Source of the DNA: Corynebacterium hansenii
GTDB taxonomy: Bacteria > Actinomycetota > Actinomycetes > Mycobacteriales > Mycobacteriaceae
Length of the DNA: 64,000 nt
Reading direction: 5' to 3'
Assembly (NCBI RefSeq): GCF_030408795.1
Contig: NZ_CP047211.1
Coordinates: forward strand, 1,984,001-2,048,000
The notes under the pieces are model-generated. The model was given only the letters and a program-made list of their open reading frames with translations, had not been told where the DNA came from and did not search any database. The first letter of the stretch is position 1, and the number at the start of each line of letters is the position of its first letter. A program made the translations under genes and the position numbers. This document shows positions 50,005 through 58,303 of the stretch, one piece after another.

Positions 50005-50020
50005 TAGACTGCTTCGCATG
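50005..50020 (+). promoter_or_regulatory. -10 box of lipB, leaderless start
   Basis: TAGACT (50005-50010) lies 7 nt before ATG 50018, with no ribosome site. This predicts a leaderless lipB mRNA and sets the start. Confidence 0.55.
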
Positions 50021-50782
50021 ACGAACACGGTCAGCACCCAGGACCACCAGCACACCGCCGCGACCCCGCCGGAACCCACGACGCACCCGGCCGATTCGAT
50101 CCGGGCGAGCGCCGAGCCGATCGAGATCGTTGATCTGGGCACCGTCGACTACGTGGACACGTGGCGCAGGCAGGCCGACGCCGCCGCCGCCCGCGCCGCC
50201 GGCGAAACCCGCGACCAGCTGTGGTCGCTGGAGCACCCGAGCACGTACACCGCCGGCAAGCGCACGCAGCCGGAGGACCGCCCGGACAACGGGCTGCCGG
50301 TCGTCGACGTCGACCGCGGCGGCCGCATCACGTGGCATGGGCTGGGGCAGCTGGTGTGCTATCCGATCGTGAAGCTGGCCGAGCCGATGGACGTCGTCGA
50401 TTACGTGCGCCGCATCGAGGAGGCCGTCATCCACGTCGTCCGCGGGCTGGGGCTTGACGACGCCGGCCGCGTCGAGGGCCGCTCGGGTGTGTGGCTGCCG
50501 GCGGGGGTCGTCCGCGGGGAGCTGAAGCCGTCGCGGAAGGTCGCGGCGATCGGCATCCGCGTGACGCATGGGGTGACCATGCACGGCGTGGCGCTCAATT
50601 GCGACAACACCCTGGACTACTACGGGCACATCGTGCCGTGCGGCATCGCCGACGCCGGAGTGACCACCCTCAGCGAGGAGCTCGGCAGGGACGTCACCGT
50701 CGCGGACCTGCGGGAACCTTTGACTTCGGCTATCGCCGCCGCTCTGGACGGCGACCTTCGCGTCGAAGATCACGATCTGTAG
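50018..50782 (+). CDS. lipB: Lipoyl(octanoyl) transferase
   Basis: LipB moves octanoate from acyl carrier protein to the lysine of lipoyl domains, here those of SucB. The 254-residue protein has the family pattern: [49 protein letters not shown], then [20 protein letters not shown] (the conserved lysine) and the catalytic-cysteine loop [14 protein letters not shown]. The first 30 residues are a non-conserved polar extension. It is followed closely by lipA. Confidence 0.94.
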   Translation: MTNTVSTQDHQHTAATPPEPTTHPADSIRASAEPIEIVDLGTVDYVDTWRRQADAAAARAAGETRDQLWSLEHPSTYTAGKRTQPEDRPDNGLPVVDVDRGGRITWHGLGQLVCYPIVKLAEPMDVVDYVRRIEEAVIHVVRGLGLDDAGRVEGRSGVWLPAGVVRGELKPSRKVAAIGIRVTHGVTMHGVALNCDNTLDYYGHIVPCGIADAGVTTLSEELGRDVTVADLREPLTSAIAAALDGDLRVEDHDL

Positions 50783-50795
50783 GGTGGTCGACATG
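50780..50795 (+). promoter_or_regulatory. -10 box of lipA overlapping the lipB stop
   Basis: TAGGGT begins in the lipB stop codon (TAG) and lies 7 nt before ATG 50793. lipA may thus be transcribed from its own leaderless promoter as well as with lipB. Confidence 0.5.
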
Positions 50796-51833
50796 TCTAC
50801 CGCACCTGAAGGTCGTCGTTTGCTGCGCATCGAGGCGAAAAACGCCGAGACGCCCATCGAGCACAAGCCGTCCTGGATCCGCACCACCGCGAAGACGGGT
50901 CCGGAGTACAAGGCGATGAAGAAGCGGGTGTCGGGCGCGTCGCTGCACACGGTGTGCCAGGAGGCGAACTGCCCGAACCTGTACGAGTGTTGGGAGGATC
51001 GGGAGGCGACGTTCCTCATCGGCGGCGACCAGTGCACGCGGCGCTGCGATTTCTGCAACATCGCGACGGGCAAGCCGGAGGCCCTGGACCGGGATGAGCC
51101 GCGTCGCGTGGCCGAGTCGGTCCGCGAGATGGGGCTGCGCTACGCGACGGTGACGGGCGTGGCGCGCGATGATCTGCCGGATGGCGCGTCGTGGCTGTAC
51201 GCCGAGACGTGCCGCCAGATCCGCGAGCTCAACCCGGGCACGGGCGTGGAGCTGCTGGTCGATGATTTCCGCGGCGACGCGGAGGCGGCGGAGGCGGTGT
51301 TCGAGGCGCGGCCGGAGGTGTTCGCGCACAACATCGAGACGGTGCCGCGCATCTTCAAGAAGATCCGCCCGGCGTTCCGCTACGACCGCAGCCTGGAAAT
51401 GATCTCCCGCGCGCGCCAGGCGGGTCTGGTGACCAAGTCGAATCTGATCCTCGGCATGGGCGAGAACCGCGAGGAGATCCTGGGCGCCATGCGCGATCTG
51501 CATGACGCGGGCTGCGACATCCTGACCATCACGCAGTACCTGCGGCCCTCGGCGATGCACCACCCGATCGATCGCTGGGTGAAGCCGGAGGAGTTCGTCG
51601 AGCTGTCGGAGGCCGCGTACGACATCGGTTTCGCCGGCGTCATGGCCGGTCCGCTGGTGCGGTCGTCGTACCGCGCGGGCCGCCTGTTCGCCCGGGCGCT
51701 GGCGGCGCGCGGCGAGGAGCTGCCGGAGCACCTGTCGGCCCTCGGCGAGGACGTGTCCACCAACCAGGAGGCGTCGTCCCTGCTGCAGCGCTACGGCGCA
51801 TCGAAGGACGCGGAGGTCTCCCCGGCCCGGTAG
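50793..51833 (+). CDS. lipA: Lipoyl synthase (radical SAM)
   Basis: LipA inserts two sulfur atoms into octanoyl-lysine to form lipoyl groups, using two 4Fe-4S clusters. The auxiliary-cluster cysteines are in [20 protein letters not shown] and the radical-SAM cysteines in [15 protein letters not shown]. The C-terminal [10 protein letters not shown] carries the conserved RSSY serine. Length 346. ATG 50793 is preferred over GTG 50784 because of the -10 box. It follows lipB, as in C. glutamicum. Confidence 0.95.
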   Translation: MSTAPEGRRLLRIEAKNAETPIEHKPSWIRTTAKTGPEYKAMKKRVSGASLHTVCQEANCPNLYECWEDREATFLIGGDQCTRRCDFCNIATGKPEALDRDEPRRVAESVREMGLRYATVTGVARDDLPDGASWLYAETCRQIRELNPGTGVELLVDDFRGDAEAAEAVFEARPEVFAHNIETVPRIFKKIRPAFRYDRSLEMISRARQAGLVTKSNLILGMGENREEILGAMRDLHDAGCDILTITQYLRPSAMHHPIDRWVKPEEFVELSEAAYDIGFAGVMAGPLVRSSYRAGRLFARALAARGEELPEHLSALGEDVSTNQEASSLLQRYGASKDAEVSPAR

Positions 51834-51952
51834 TTGCCGCCAGTGCGGCGGCGTCGGCGTGGCACGCCAGTGCGGTGGCGCGGCGAGGCCATGCGGTCGC
51901 GGTCGTGCCGCCGAGGCCATGCACACCCGGCCGTTTTCGCTTTGCGACGTCC

Positions 51953-51990
51953 CCGGCCCGGCTCGCCACGTGCGTGCCGGGCCGGTTTCG
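51953..51990 (+). terminator. Hairpin behind lipA
   Basis: CCGGCCCGGC and GCCGGGCCGG flank an 11-14-nt loop, followed by TTTCGTCC; about 120 bp behind the lipA stop and 35 bp before the DUF4191 start. Confidence 0.6.
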
Positions 51991-52011
51991 TCCCCGGAAA
52001 CGCGCATGCCC

Positions 52012-52027
52012 TAGAGTTGGGGCCATG
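52012..52027 (+). promoter_or_regulatory. -10 box of the DUF4191 gene, leaderless start
   Basis: TAGAGT (52012-52017) lies 7 nt before ATG 52025 and no ribosome site is present. Confidence 0.5.
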
Positions 52028-52807
52028 GCGAACAAGGACGAGCTGAAGGCGTCGAAGAAGGCCCAGCGGTCTGCCAAGCGCGCGAAGCGCAAGGAGACCC
52101 GCGGCCAGCTGTGGCAGGCCTTCAAGATGCAGAAGGCCCGCGACAAGAAGCTGATCCCGTACATGCTGCTGGGGCTGCTGGCCCCGGTGCTGGTGCTGCT
52201 GATCATCGGCCTGCTCATCGGCGGCACGTGGACGTGGTTCCTGCCGGTGGTCGGTTTGTCCATCGGTTTCGCGCTGGCGATGTGGATCTTCACCAAGCGC
52301 CTCGAGTCGTCGTTCTACTCCGAGGCGGAGGGCCAGATGGGTGCCGCCGGCTGGGCGCTGGAGAACATGCGTTCCGGCGTCGGCACGGTGTGGCACGTCA
52401 AGACGGCCGCGCAGGCCAACCAGCACCTGGATGCGGTGCACCGCGTCATCGGCAACCCGGGCGTGGTCCTGGTCGGCGAGGGCGACGAGAACCGCGTGAA
52501 GGCGATGATGGCGCGCGAGAAGAAGACGCTGTCGCGTTTCCTCGGCGACACCCCGATCTACGAGATGATGGCCGGCCCCGGCGAGGGCCAGGTGCCGGTG
52601 AAGAAGCTGCAGCGCGAGATGCTGCGATTCCCCCGCAACTACAACAAGGACGAGGCCAACAAGATCGCGTCCCGCGTGGATTCGATGGAGAAGATCCGCG
52701 ACGCCCGCGCCGCGCTGCCGAAGGGCCCGCTGCCCAAGGGCGCCCGCCAGCAGTCGATGAACCGCCGTGCCCGCCGCATGCAGCAGCGCCAGGAGAAGCG
52801 GGGCTGA
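52025..52807 (+). CDS. DUF4191 membrane protein, 260 aa
   Basis: A basic N-terminus (MANKDELKASKKAQRSAKRA...) is followed by two membrane helices (about residues 42-62 YMLLGLLAPVLVLLIIGLLI and 68-88 WFLPVVGLSIGFALAMWIFT). A soluble domain comes next (ESSFYSEAEGQMGAAGWALE, VWHVKTAAQANQHLDAVHRV) and then a basic tail. The family is conserved next to lipA in Mycobacteriales (C. glutamicum cg2424, M. tuberculosis Rv2219). Its function is unknown, but the location suggests a link with lipoylation or the membrane side of the dehydrogenase complexes. Confidence 0.88.
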   Translation: MANKDELKASKKAQRSAKRAKRKETRGQLWQAFKMQKARDKKLIPYMLLGLLAPVLVLLIIGLLIGGTWTWFLPVVGLSIGFALAMWIFTKRLESSFYSEAEGQMGAAGWALENMRSGVGTVWHVKTAAQANQHLDAVHRVIGNPGVVLVGEGDENRVKAMMAREKKTLSRFLGDTPIYEMMAGPGEGQVPVKKLQREMLRFPRNYNKDEANKIASRVDSMEKIRDARAALPKGPLPKGARQQSMNRRARRMQQRQEKRG

Positions 52808-52825
52808 CCCCTTTTCCGGTTCCGA

Positions 52826-52872
52826 GGCCGCCGCGCCCCCATACGGGGTGACGGCGGTTTCCGCTTTTTTGG
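52826..52872 (+). terminator. Rho-independent terminator behind the DUF4191 gene
   Basis: CCGCCG...CGGCGG with an inner CCCC/GGGG pair is followed by TTTCCGCTTTTTT, a strong T-tract. Confidence 0.85.
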
Positions 52873-52948
52873 TTGCCCCCGTTTTCCCAGGTGAGGGACG
52901 CCGCGACGCGGGTCACTGAACGGGTGATAATCCGGCGGATGTGCCACG

Positions 52949-54577
52949 ATGGATCTCGTGCACATACTCGTTGAAAACCAGCTGCTGGCCCTGCTCGTGA
53001 TCATGGGCGTGGGTTTGGCGCTGGGTCAGATCCGCATCTTCGGCTTCAAGCTCGGCATCGCCGCCGTGCTCTTCGTCGGCCTGGGTTTGGCCACGTTCGA
53101 GCCCGGCATCCAAATCCCGCCCCTGATCTACATCGTGGGACTGGCGCTGTTCGTCTACACGATCGGCCTGGAATCCGGCCCGGAGTTCTTCGCGTCGCTG
53201 AGGTCGACGGGCATCCGGCACAACCTGTTCGGCCTCGTGGTGCTGGCGGTCGTCGCGGCGGAGTCCTTCCTGCTGATCAAGTTCTTCCCCATCGACAACG
53301 TCGAGGGCGCGGGCACGTTCACCGGCGCGCTGACCAATACGCCGGCGCTAGCGGCGGTGGTCGATGCGCTGCCGAACGTCATCACCGACTCCGGTGACCT
53401 GAAGAGCAAGCTCGAGATGCCCGTCATCGGTTACTCGCTGGCGTACCCGATCGGCGTGCTGGGCGTCATCGCGTCGATCGGCATCATGGCCAGGGTCTTC
53501 CGCGTCGACCACGACAAGGAGGCGCTGGACGCCGGCGTGGCCGCCCTGCCGCTGCACACGCGGCGCGTGGAGGTCACCGAGGCGGGCCTGCCGTCGGTGA
53601 CGGACATGCCCGCGGCCTTCGGCCTGGACCTGATCATCTCCCGCATCGAGCACAAGGGGCACCTGTACGTGCCTGCCGAGGGCGACACCATCGAGGTCGG
53701 CGACATCGTCTCGGTGGTGGGCACCGAGGAGGTCATCGACAAGGCGGCGGAGCGGATCGGCACGCTGCTCAAGGGCGATCCGACGCATGACGGCCGCCTG
53801 GAGTTCCGCCGAATCTTCGTGTCCTCCGGCGACGTCTGCGGCGTTCCGCTGGAGCAGCTGCACACGAAGATGAACGGCATGGTCATCACCCGCGTTCGCC
53901 GCGGCGACCTGGACATGGTCGCGTCGCCGGAGATGAAGCTGGAGTTGGGCGACCGCGTGCGCGTCGTGGCGACCCCCGACCGCATCGACCAGGCCACGAA
54001 GTTCTTCGGCGACTCGTACAAGAAGCTCTCCGACGTCAATCTGCTGCCGATGATCCTGGGCCTGCTCCTGGGCGTCGCCGTCGGCATGATCCCGATCCCG
54101 ATCCCGGGCGGCGTGACGCTGACGCTGGGTTCCGCCGGTGGTCCGCTGGTGGTCGCGCTCATCCTCGGCGCGCTGGGGCGCACGGGCCCGCTGGTGTGGC
54201 CGATCCCCTACTCCGCGAACCTCGCGTTCCGGCAGGTCGGTCTGGCGCTGTTCCTGGCGGGCATCGGCACGACGGCCGGCGCCGGCTTCAAGCGCGCGCT
54301 CGGCGACCCGTCGTCGCTGACCGTGCTGGGCCTGGCGGCCATCATCGCGCTGAGCTCCGCGATGCTGACGCTCATCATCGGCCACAAGGTGCTGAAGATC
54401 CCCTTCGGCCAGACGGCCGGCATCCTCGCCGGCCTGCAGACCCACCCGGCCGTGCTGACCTACGTCAACGACCAGGCGAAGAACGAGCTGCCGGCCATGG
54501 GCTACACGACTGTGTATCCGATGGCGATGATCGTGAAGATCATCCTGGCGCAGATACTCGTCGTCGCACTGGTCTAG
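52949..54577 (+). CDS. sucE: AspT/YidE-family transporter, SucE-like dicarboxylate exporter
   Basis: The 542-residue protein has the AspT-family layout: about five membrane helices (residues 1-165, with VYTIGLESGPEFFASLRSTG), two TrkA-C-like regulatory domains in the middle (about 190-350, HKGHLYVPAEGDTIEVGDIV and VTRVRRGDL-like strands), and a second set of helices with the repeated GPLVWPIPYSANLAFRQVGL and the LAGLQTHPAVLTYVN motif. The C. glutamicum gene in the same place (cg2425/NCgl2130) encodes the succinate exporter SucE. Substrate here is inferred from that. A 42-bp duplication follows the stop. Confidence 0.88.
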   Translation: MDLVHILVENQLLALLVIMGVGLALGQIRIFGFKLGIAAVLFVGLGLATFEPGIQIPPLIYIVGLALFVYTIGLESGPEFFASLRSTGIRHNLFGLVVLAVVAAESFLLIKFFPIDNVEGAGTFTGALTNTPALAAVVDALPNVITDSGDLKSKLEMPVIGYSLAYPIGVLGVIASIGIMARVFRVDHDKEALDAGVAALPLHTRRVEVTEAGLPSVTDMPAAFGLDLIISRIEHKGHLYVPAEGDTIEVGDIVSVVGTEEVIDKAAERIGTLLKGDPTHDGRLEFRRIFVSSGDVCGVPLEQLHTKMNGMVITRVRRGDLDMVASPEMKLELGDRVRVVATPDRIDQATKFFGDSYKKLSDVNLLPMILGLLLGVAVGMIPIPIPGGVTLTLGSAGGPLVVALILGALGRTGPLVWPIPYSANLAFRQVGLALFLAGIGTTAGAGFKRALGDPSSLTVLGLAAIIALSSAMLTLIIGHKVLKIPFGQTAGILAGLQTHPAVLTYVNDQAKNELPAMGYTTVYPMAMIVKIILAQILVVALV

Positions 54578-54619
54578 AAGATCATCCTGGCGCAGATTCT
54601 CGCCATCGCACTGGTGTAG
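54536..54619. repeat. 42-bp tandem duplication of the sucE 3' end including the stop codon
   Basis: 54536-54577 (last 13 codons plus TAG) is followed directly by a copy at 54578-54619 that differs at a few positions and also ends in TAG. The second copy is in the same frame (KIILAQILAIALV). Confidence 0.92.
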
Positions 54620-54730
54620 AAGCCGTCGAGGGGACACCAGGCAGCGGGCGCAGTCCCCCGAAAGGGCTGGCAAGGGCCCGAAGTGACCGAAACCACGCGG
54701 GATTTCGCGCCCGCGCGGAAAGTGAAACCG

Positions 54731-54760
54731 CCGCCGCCCCCGATGAGGGGCGGCGGCGGT
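54731..54760. terminator. GC-rich hairpin between sucE and the RDD gene
   Basis: CCGCCGCCGCCCC pairs with GGGGCGGCGGCGG (loop 6 nt). The minus-strand side is followed by TTTCACTTTCC, so it is more likely to act on leftward transcripts; no clear function on the plus strand. Confidence 0.4.
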
Positions 54761-54877
54761 GCCTCGTTGAAGACCGGATCCAGCGCCGGTGCCTCGTTGA
54801 AGGCCGGATCCAGCGCCGGTGTCTCGTTGAAGGTTGGATCCAGCGGCGGTGTTTCGTTGAAAGTCGGATCTACCGGA
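54758..54877. repeat. Four 30-bp tandem repeats
   Basis: Units at 54758, 54788, 54818 and 54848 share GGTGCCTCGTTGAAGGCCGG-type sequence, with increasing divergence to the right (GGTGTTTCGTTGAAAGTCGG). They contain GGATCC repeats. They lie outside recognised genes; in one leftward frame they read as a decapeptide repeat LDPxFNExPA. Confidence 0.88.
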
Positions 54878-54977
54878 TCCAACTGCCATATCCCATGAGG
54901 TTGCGGACGCCGGCCACTGGGACGTAGCGGGGACCTGGGATGGTCCGGTGCCGGTCGGCGCATCGCCCCCTGACGTA

Positions 54978-55041
54978 AACCCACCCCGAATGCGCAGGCC
55001 CACCCGCTGTAACGGGTGGGCCTGCGCATTCGGGGTGGGTT
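54978..55041. repeat. Perfect 29-bp palindrome with 6-nt loop
   Basis: The arms begin AACCCACCCCGAATGCGCAG and are exactly complementary over 29 bp; the loop is CTGTAA. Partial copies of the right arm (TTCGGGGTGGG... and GCGCATTCAGGGTGGGTTAG) follow at 55072-55102. It is between convergent genes and may terminate transcription, but the arms lack a T-tract. Confidence 0.9.
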
Positions 55042-55184
55042 AGCCGCCAAGGTCGCGCCGGCCGGGCCGATTCGGGGTGGGTCTGCGCATTCAGGGTGGG
55101 TTAGCCCGCGCGCCCCAGCGGGTTGCGATGGTGGGGCGGCTCAACCGCCGCAAAAGCCAATCGCAACGTCGCGGGACGCGAAAT

Positions 55185-55703
55185 CTAACCGCGGATGACG
55201 GCGGTGCCGGTGGCGCGGTCGTGCATGCCGCGCAGGTCGGAGTCCTGGATCGCCGGCGGAAGCAGCAGCAGCGTCAGGAAGGACCGCACGAACGCGCGCC
55301 AGAACCCGACGCGCTCACCCGGCACATCGACGCGGGCGACGCCCATGCGCAGCATCGCCTGGCCCGGCGTGCGGCCGAACAGCCACACCGTCACCGTGCC
55401 CAGGACCAGGAAGATCAGGAACGTCCACGTCGCCGTGAACGACTGCCACGCGATGAACGGGTCGCCGAACTGCTCCATCTGCTGCTCGCTCGGCCCGGCG
55501 AAGGGGTACACGGCGGCGGTGAGGAACATGCTGACCACCCAGTCGATCAAGATGCCGCCGACGCGCCGCAGCAGCGACGCCTGCGACCCCTCCCCCGTTT
55601 GCGCCAATCCGAGGTTCTCCCCGGGGTACGAGGAAAGGTTGTCGGGGTCGTCGAACTGCCCGGGGACCTTGGGTCCTTCGAGCCAATTGCTCTTGTCGGC
55701 CAT
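55185..55703 (-). CDS. RDD-family membrane protein, 172 aa
   Basis: The RDD domain has three membrane helices here (about residues 48-66 RVGGILIDWVVSMFLTAAVY, 87-110 FTATWTFLIFLVLGTVTVWL, 135-152) and ends with the ARVDV...RGMHDRATGTAV segment containing the conserved arginine and DRATGT motif. The first 45 residues are acidic and cytoplasmic. The start ATG 55703 lies just behind a TACACT box. In Mycobacteriales this gene is found next to glnA (Rv2219A); its function is unknown. Confidence 0.88.
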   Translation of the reverse strand: MADKSNWLEGPKVPGQFDDPDNLSSYPGENLGLAQTGEGSQASLLRRVGGILIDWVVSMFLTAAVYPFAGPSEQQMEQFGDPFIAWQSFTATWTFLIFLVLGTVTVWLFGRTPGQAMLRMGVARVDVPGERVGFWRAFVRSFLTLLLLPPAIQDSDLRGMHDRATGTAVIRG

Positions 55704-55911
55704 GGGGCCACAGTGTAGCCGCCCGAGACGCCGGCCCTAACCTCGGCCGGGCCGTCGTCAAGCGGGAAAAGCCGGCACCCGAAAAAGCCGTCCGCGCACG
55801 CCTCCCCCTCCCCGCGACCACGTGTGGCGCGGGTTACGCGCCGCGGGCGGAAACCGGCGGGGCGATATTCGTTAAGGTGGATTACGACATTCGCCACGTT
55901 AGGAGTCGCAC

Positions 55912-57348
55912 ATGAACTTCACCTCCCCCGCCGAGGTCGTCAAGTACATCGAGGAGGAGGGCATCGAGTTCGTCGACGTCCGCTTCACCGACGTACCCGG
56001 TACCGAGCAGCACTTCACCATCCCGGCCTCGGCCTTCGACGAGGATGCCGCTGCCGAGGGGCTGGCGTTCGACGGTTCATCGATTCGCGGATTCACCACC
56101 ATCGACGAATCCGACATGACCCTCCTGCCCGACCTGGCCACCGCACGGATCGACCCCTTTCGCAAGGCGAAGACCCTGAACATCAAGTTCTTCGTCAACG
56201 ACCCCTTCACGCTCGAGCCGTTCTCCCGCGACCCCCGCAACATCGCGCGCAAGGCCGAGGAATACATGGAGTCCACCGGCATCGCCGACACCTGCTTCGT
56301 CGGCGCCGAAGCCGAGTTCTACCTCTTCGACTCCGTGAAGTTCCGGGTCGACGCCCACGCCGCGTACTACGAGGTCGACTCCGTCGAAGGCTGGTGGAAC
56401 CGCGGAAAGGACACCAACCCCGACGGTTCGCCGAACCTGGGCTACAAGACCCGCATGAAGGGCGGCTACTTCCCCGTCGCGCCCTACGACCACTACCAGG
56501 ACCTGCGCGACGAAATGTGCGGCTACCTGGCGGGCGCCGGCTTCGAGCTGGAGCGCCAGCACCACGAGGTCGGCACCGGCGGCCAGCAGGAGATCAACTA
56601 CAAGTTCAACTCCATGCTGCATGCGGCCGATGACCTGCAGAGCTTCAAGTACATCATCAAAAACGCCGCGTGGCGCGCCGGCAAGTCGGCGACGTTCATG
56701 CCCAAGCCGCTTGCCGACGACAACGGTTCGGGCATGCACGCCCACCTGTCCCTGTGGAAGGACGGCGAGCCGCTGTTCTACGACGAGTCCGGCTACGGCG
56801 GGCTGTCCGACACGGCGCGCTACTTCATCGGCGGCATCCTCGAGCACGCCGGCGCGGTGCTGGCGTTCACCAACCCGACGCTGAACTCGTACCACCGCCT
56901 GGTCAAGGGCTTCGAGGCGCCGATCAACCTGGTGTACTCGCAGCGCAACCGCTCCGCGGCCGTGCGCATCCCGATCACCGGCTCCAACCCGAAGGCCAAG
57001 CGCGTCGAATTCCGCGCCCCGGACCCGTCGGGCAACCCGTACCTGGGCTTCTCGGCGATGCTGATGGCCGGCCTGGACGGCATCAAGAACCGCATCGAAC
57101 CGCACGCCCCCGTGGACAAGGACCTCTACGAGCTCCCCCCGGAGGAGGCCGCCGACATTCCGCAGGCCCCGACTTCACTGGAGGCGTCGCTGAAGGCCCT
57201 GCGCGAGGACCACGAGTTCCTCCTGGAGGGCGACGTGTTCACCGAGGACCTGATCGACACCTACATCGCCTACAAGTACGAGCACGAGATCGAGCCCGTC
57301 CGCCTGCGCCCGACGCCGCAGGAATTCGAGATGTACTACGACTGCTAG
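55912..57348 (+). CDS. glnA: Glutamine synthetase type I, copy A
   Basis: GlnA makes glutamine from glutamate, ammonia and ATP, as a cytoplasmic dodecamer. The 478 residues show the GS signatures [29 protein letters not shown], the ATP-binding [20 protein letters not shown] and NRSAAVRIP. They also show the adenylylation tyrosine (Y406 in [15 protein letters not shown]), so activity is probably controlled by GlnE. ATG 55912 follows AGGAG. It is the copy at the conserved place next to the RDD gene. A second copy lies at 61511. Confidence 0.95.
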   Translation: MNFTSPAEVVKYIEEEGIEFVDVRFTDVPGTEQHFTIPASAFDEDAAAEGLAFDGSSIRGFTTIDESDMTLLPDLATARIDPFRKAKTLNIKFFVNDPFTLEPFSRDPRNIARKAEEYMESTGIADTCFVGAEAEFYLFDSVKFRVDAHAAYYEVDSVEGWWNRGKDTNPDGSPNLGYKTRMKGGYFPVAPYDHYQDLRDEMCGYLAGAGFELERQHHEVGTGGQQEINYKFNSMLHAADDLQSFKYIIKNAAWRAGKSATFMPKPLADDNGSGMHAHLSLWKDGEPLFYDESGYGGLSDTARYFIGGILEHAGAVLAFTNPTLNSYHRLVKGFEAPINLVYSQRNRSAAVRIPITGSNPKAKRVEFRAPDPSGNPYLGFSAMLMAGLDGIKNRIEPHAPVDKDLYELPPEEAADIPQAPTSLEASLKALREDHEFLLEGDVFTEDLIDTYIAYKYEHEIEPVRLRPTPQEFEMYYDC

Positions 57349-57391
57349 TTCGGCGAACGCCGTCGTCCTGGCACTTCGTTTCCGCCGGTGG

Positions 57392-57407
57392 GATAATGGC
57401 GTTCATG
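57392..57407 (+). promoter_or_regulatory. -10 box of the DUF1206 gene, leaderless start
   Basis: GATAAT (57392-57397) lies 7 nt before ATG 57405 and no ribosome site is visible; an in-frame ATG 57396 overlaps the box and is unlikely. Confidence 0.5.
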
Positions 57408-58274
57408 AGCGCTGAAAAGTCCGTCGCCGGCATCGCTTCGAAGGCCAAGCGCCACGGCAGTCGAGCCGGACGCAAGGCCAAGCGGAGCGCCGACCGTGGC
57501 GCCGACAAGGCGGACGACAGCCGGGCGCTGGGCATGCTCGCCCGCGTCGGCTACGTCGTCGTCGGCGTCCTGCACCTGATCATCGGCTGGTTGGCGGTGC
57601 GCATCGCCATCGGCGATTCCGGCGGCGAGGAAGCGTCGAACTCCGGCGCCCTCGCGCAGATCGCCGAAGCCCCCGGCGGGCGGCTGCTCCTGTGGCTCGC
57701 CGTCGCCGGGCTGGCGGGCCTGGCCATCTGGCGGCTGATCGGCATCTTCGTCGAAGAAGAGGCCAAGGACAAGGCCAAGAGCCTGGTCCTCGCCGTGGTG
57801 TACGCCTCGCTGGCGGTCACGACGTCGACCTTCGCCCGCGGGGCGTCGACTTCCGACGGCGACACCGCCTCCGACATCACCGCGAAGGTCCTGGAGCAGC
57901 CGATGGGCGTGGCGCTCGTCGTCGCCGGCGGCGCGGTGGTGCTCGGCGTGGGGCTGTACTCCATCTGGAACGGCGCCACCAAGGGATTCAAGGACGACCT
58001 CGAAGCCGGGGCGGAATCCGGCCACGTCGGATCGGCGATCGTCACCGCCGGCGTCGTCGGCTACGTGGCGCGCGGCCTGGCCTTCGGAATCCTGGGCGTC
58101 CTCATCGTCATGGCGGCGATAACCAACGACCCGGAGAAGGCCGCCGGCCTGGATTCCGCGCTGCGCACCCTGGGCGGGCAGCCCGCCGGGGCGGCCATGC
58201 TCATCGTGGTCGGCGTCGGCGTCGCCCTGTACGGCCTCTACTCCATCGCGCGGGCACGGTACGTGCGCCGCTGA
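57405..58274 (+). CDS. DUF1206 membrane protein, 289 aa
   Basis: A basic N-terminus (MSAEKSVAGIASKAKRHGSR...) is followed by six predicted membrane helices. They occur in three pairs with a repeated pattern RVGYVVVGVLHLIIGWLAVR / GYVARGLAFGILGVLIVMAA, the internal triplicate structure of DUF1206. The role is unknown. It lies between glnA copy A and the fruA gene, 56 bp behind glnA. Confidence 0.88.
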   Translation: MSAEKSVAGIASKAKRHGSRAGRKAKRSADRGADKADDSRALGMLARVGYVVVGVLHLIIGWLAVRIAIGDSGGEEASNSGALAQIAEAPGGRLLLWLAVAGLAGLAIWRLIGIFVEEEAKDKAKSLVLAVVYASLAVTTSTFARGASTSDGDTASDITAKVLEQPMGVALVVAGGAVVLGVGLYSIWNGATKGFKDDLEAGAESGHVGSAIVTAGVVGYVARGLAFGILGVLIVMAAITNDPEKAAGLDSALRTLGGQPAGAAMLIVVGVGVALYGLYSIARARYVRR

Positions 58275-58303
58275 ACGCCGCCTAGCTTTACGACGTTGCG
58301 GCT

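Noticed and set aside
47423..51073. Very long open frame on the minus strand (1216 codons)
   Set aside because: It is the shadow of sucB, lipB and lipA: valine/glycine/aspartate-rich sequence caused by high GC, with no domain and covered by well-identified genes.
54683..54898. Small frames through the 30-bp repeats on both strands (71 codons plus, about 100 codons minus)
   Set aside because: Composition is only that of the repeats and of a hairpin; no ribosome site or conserved domain.
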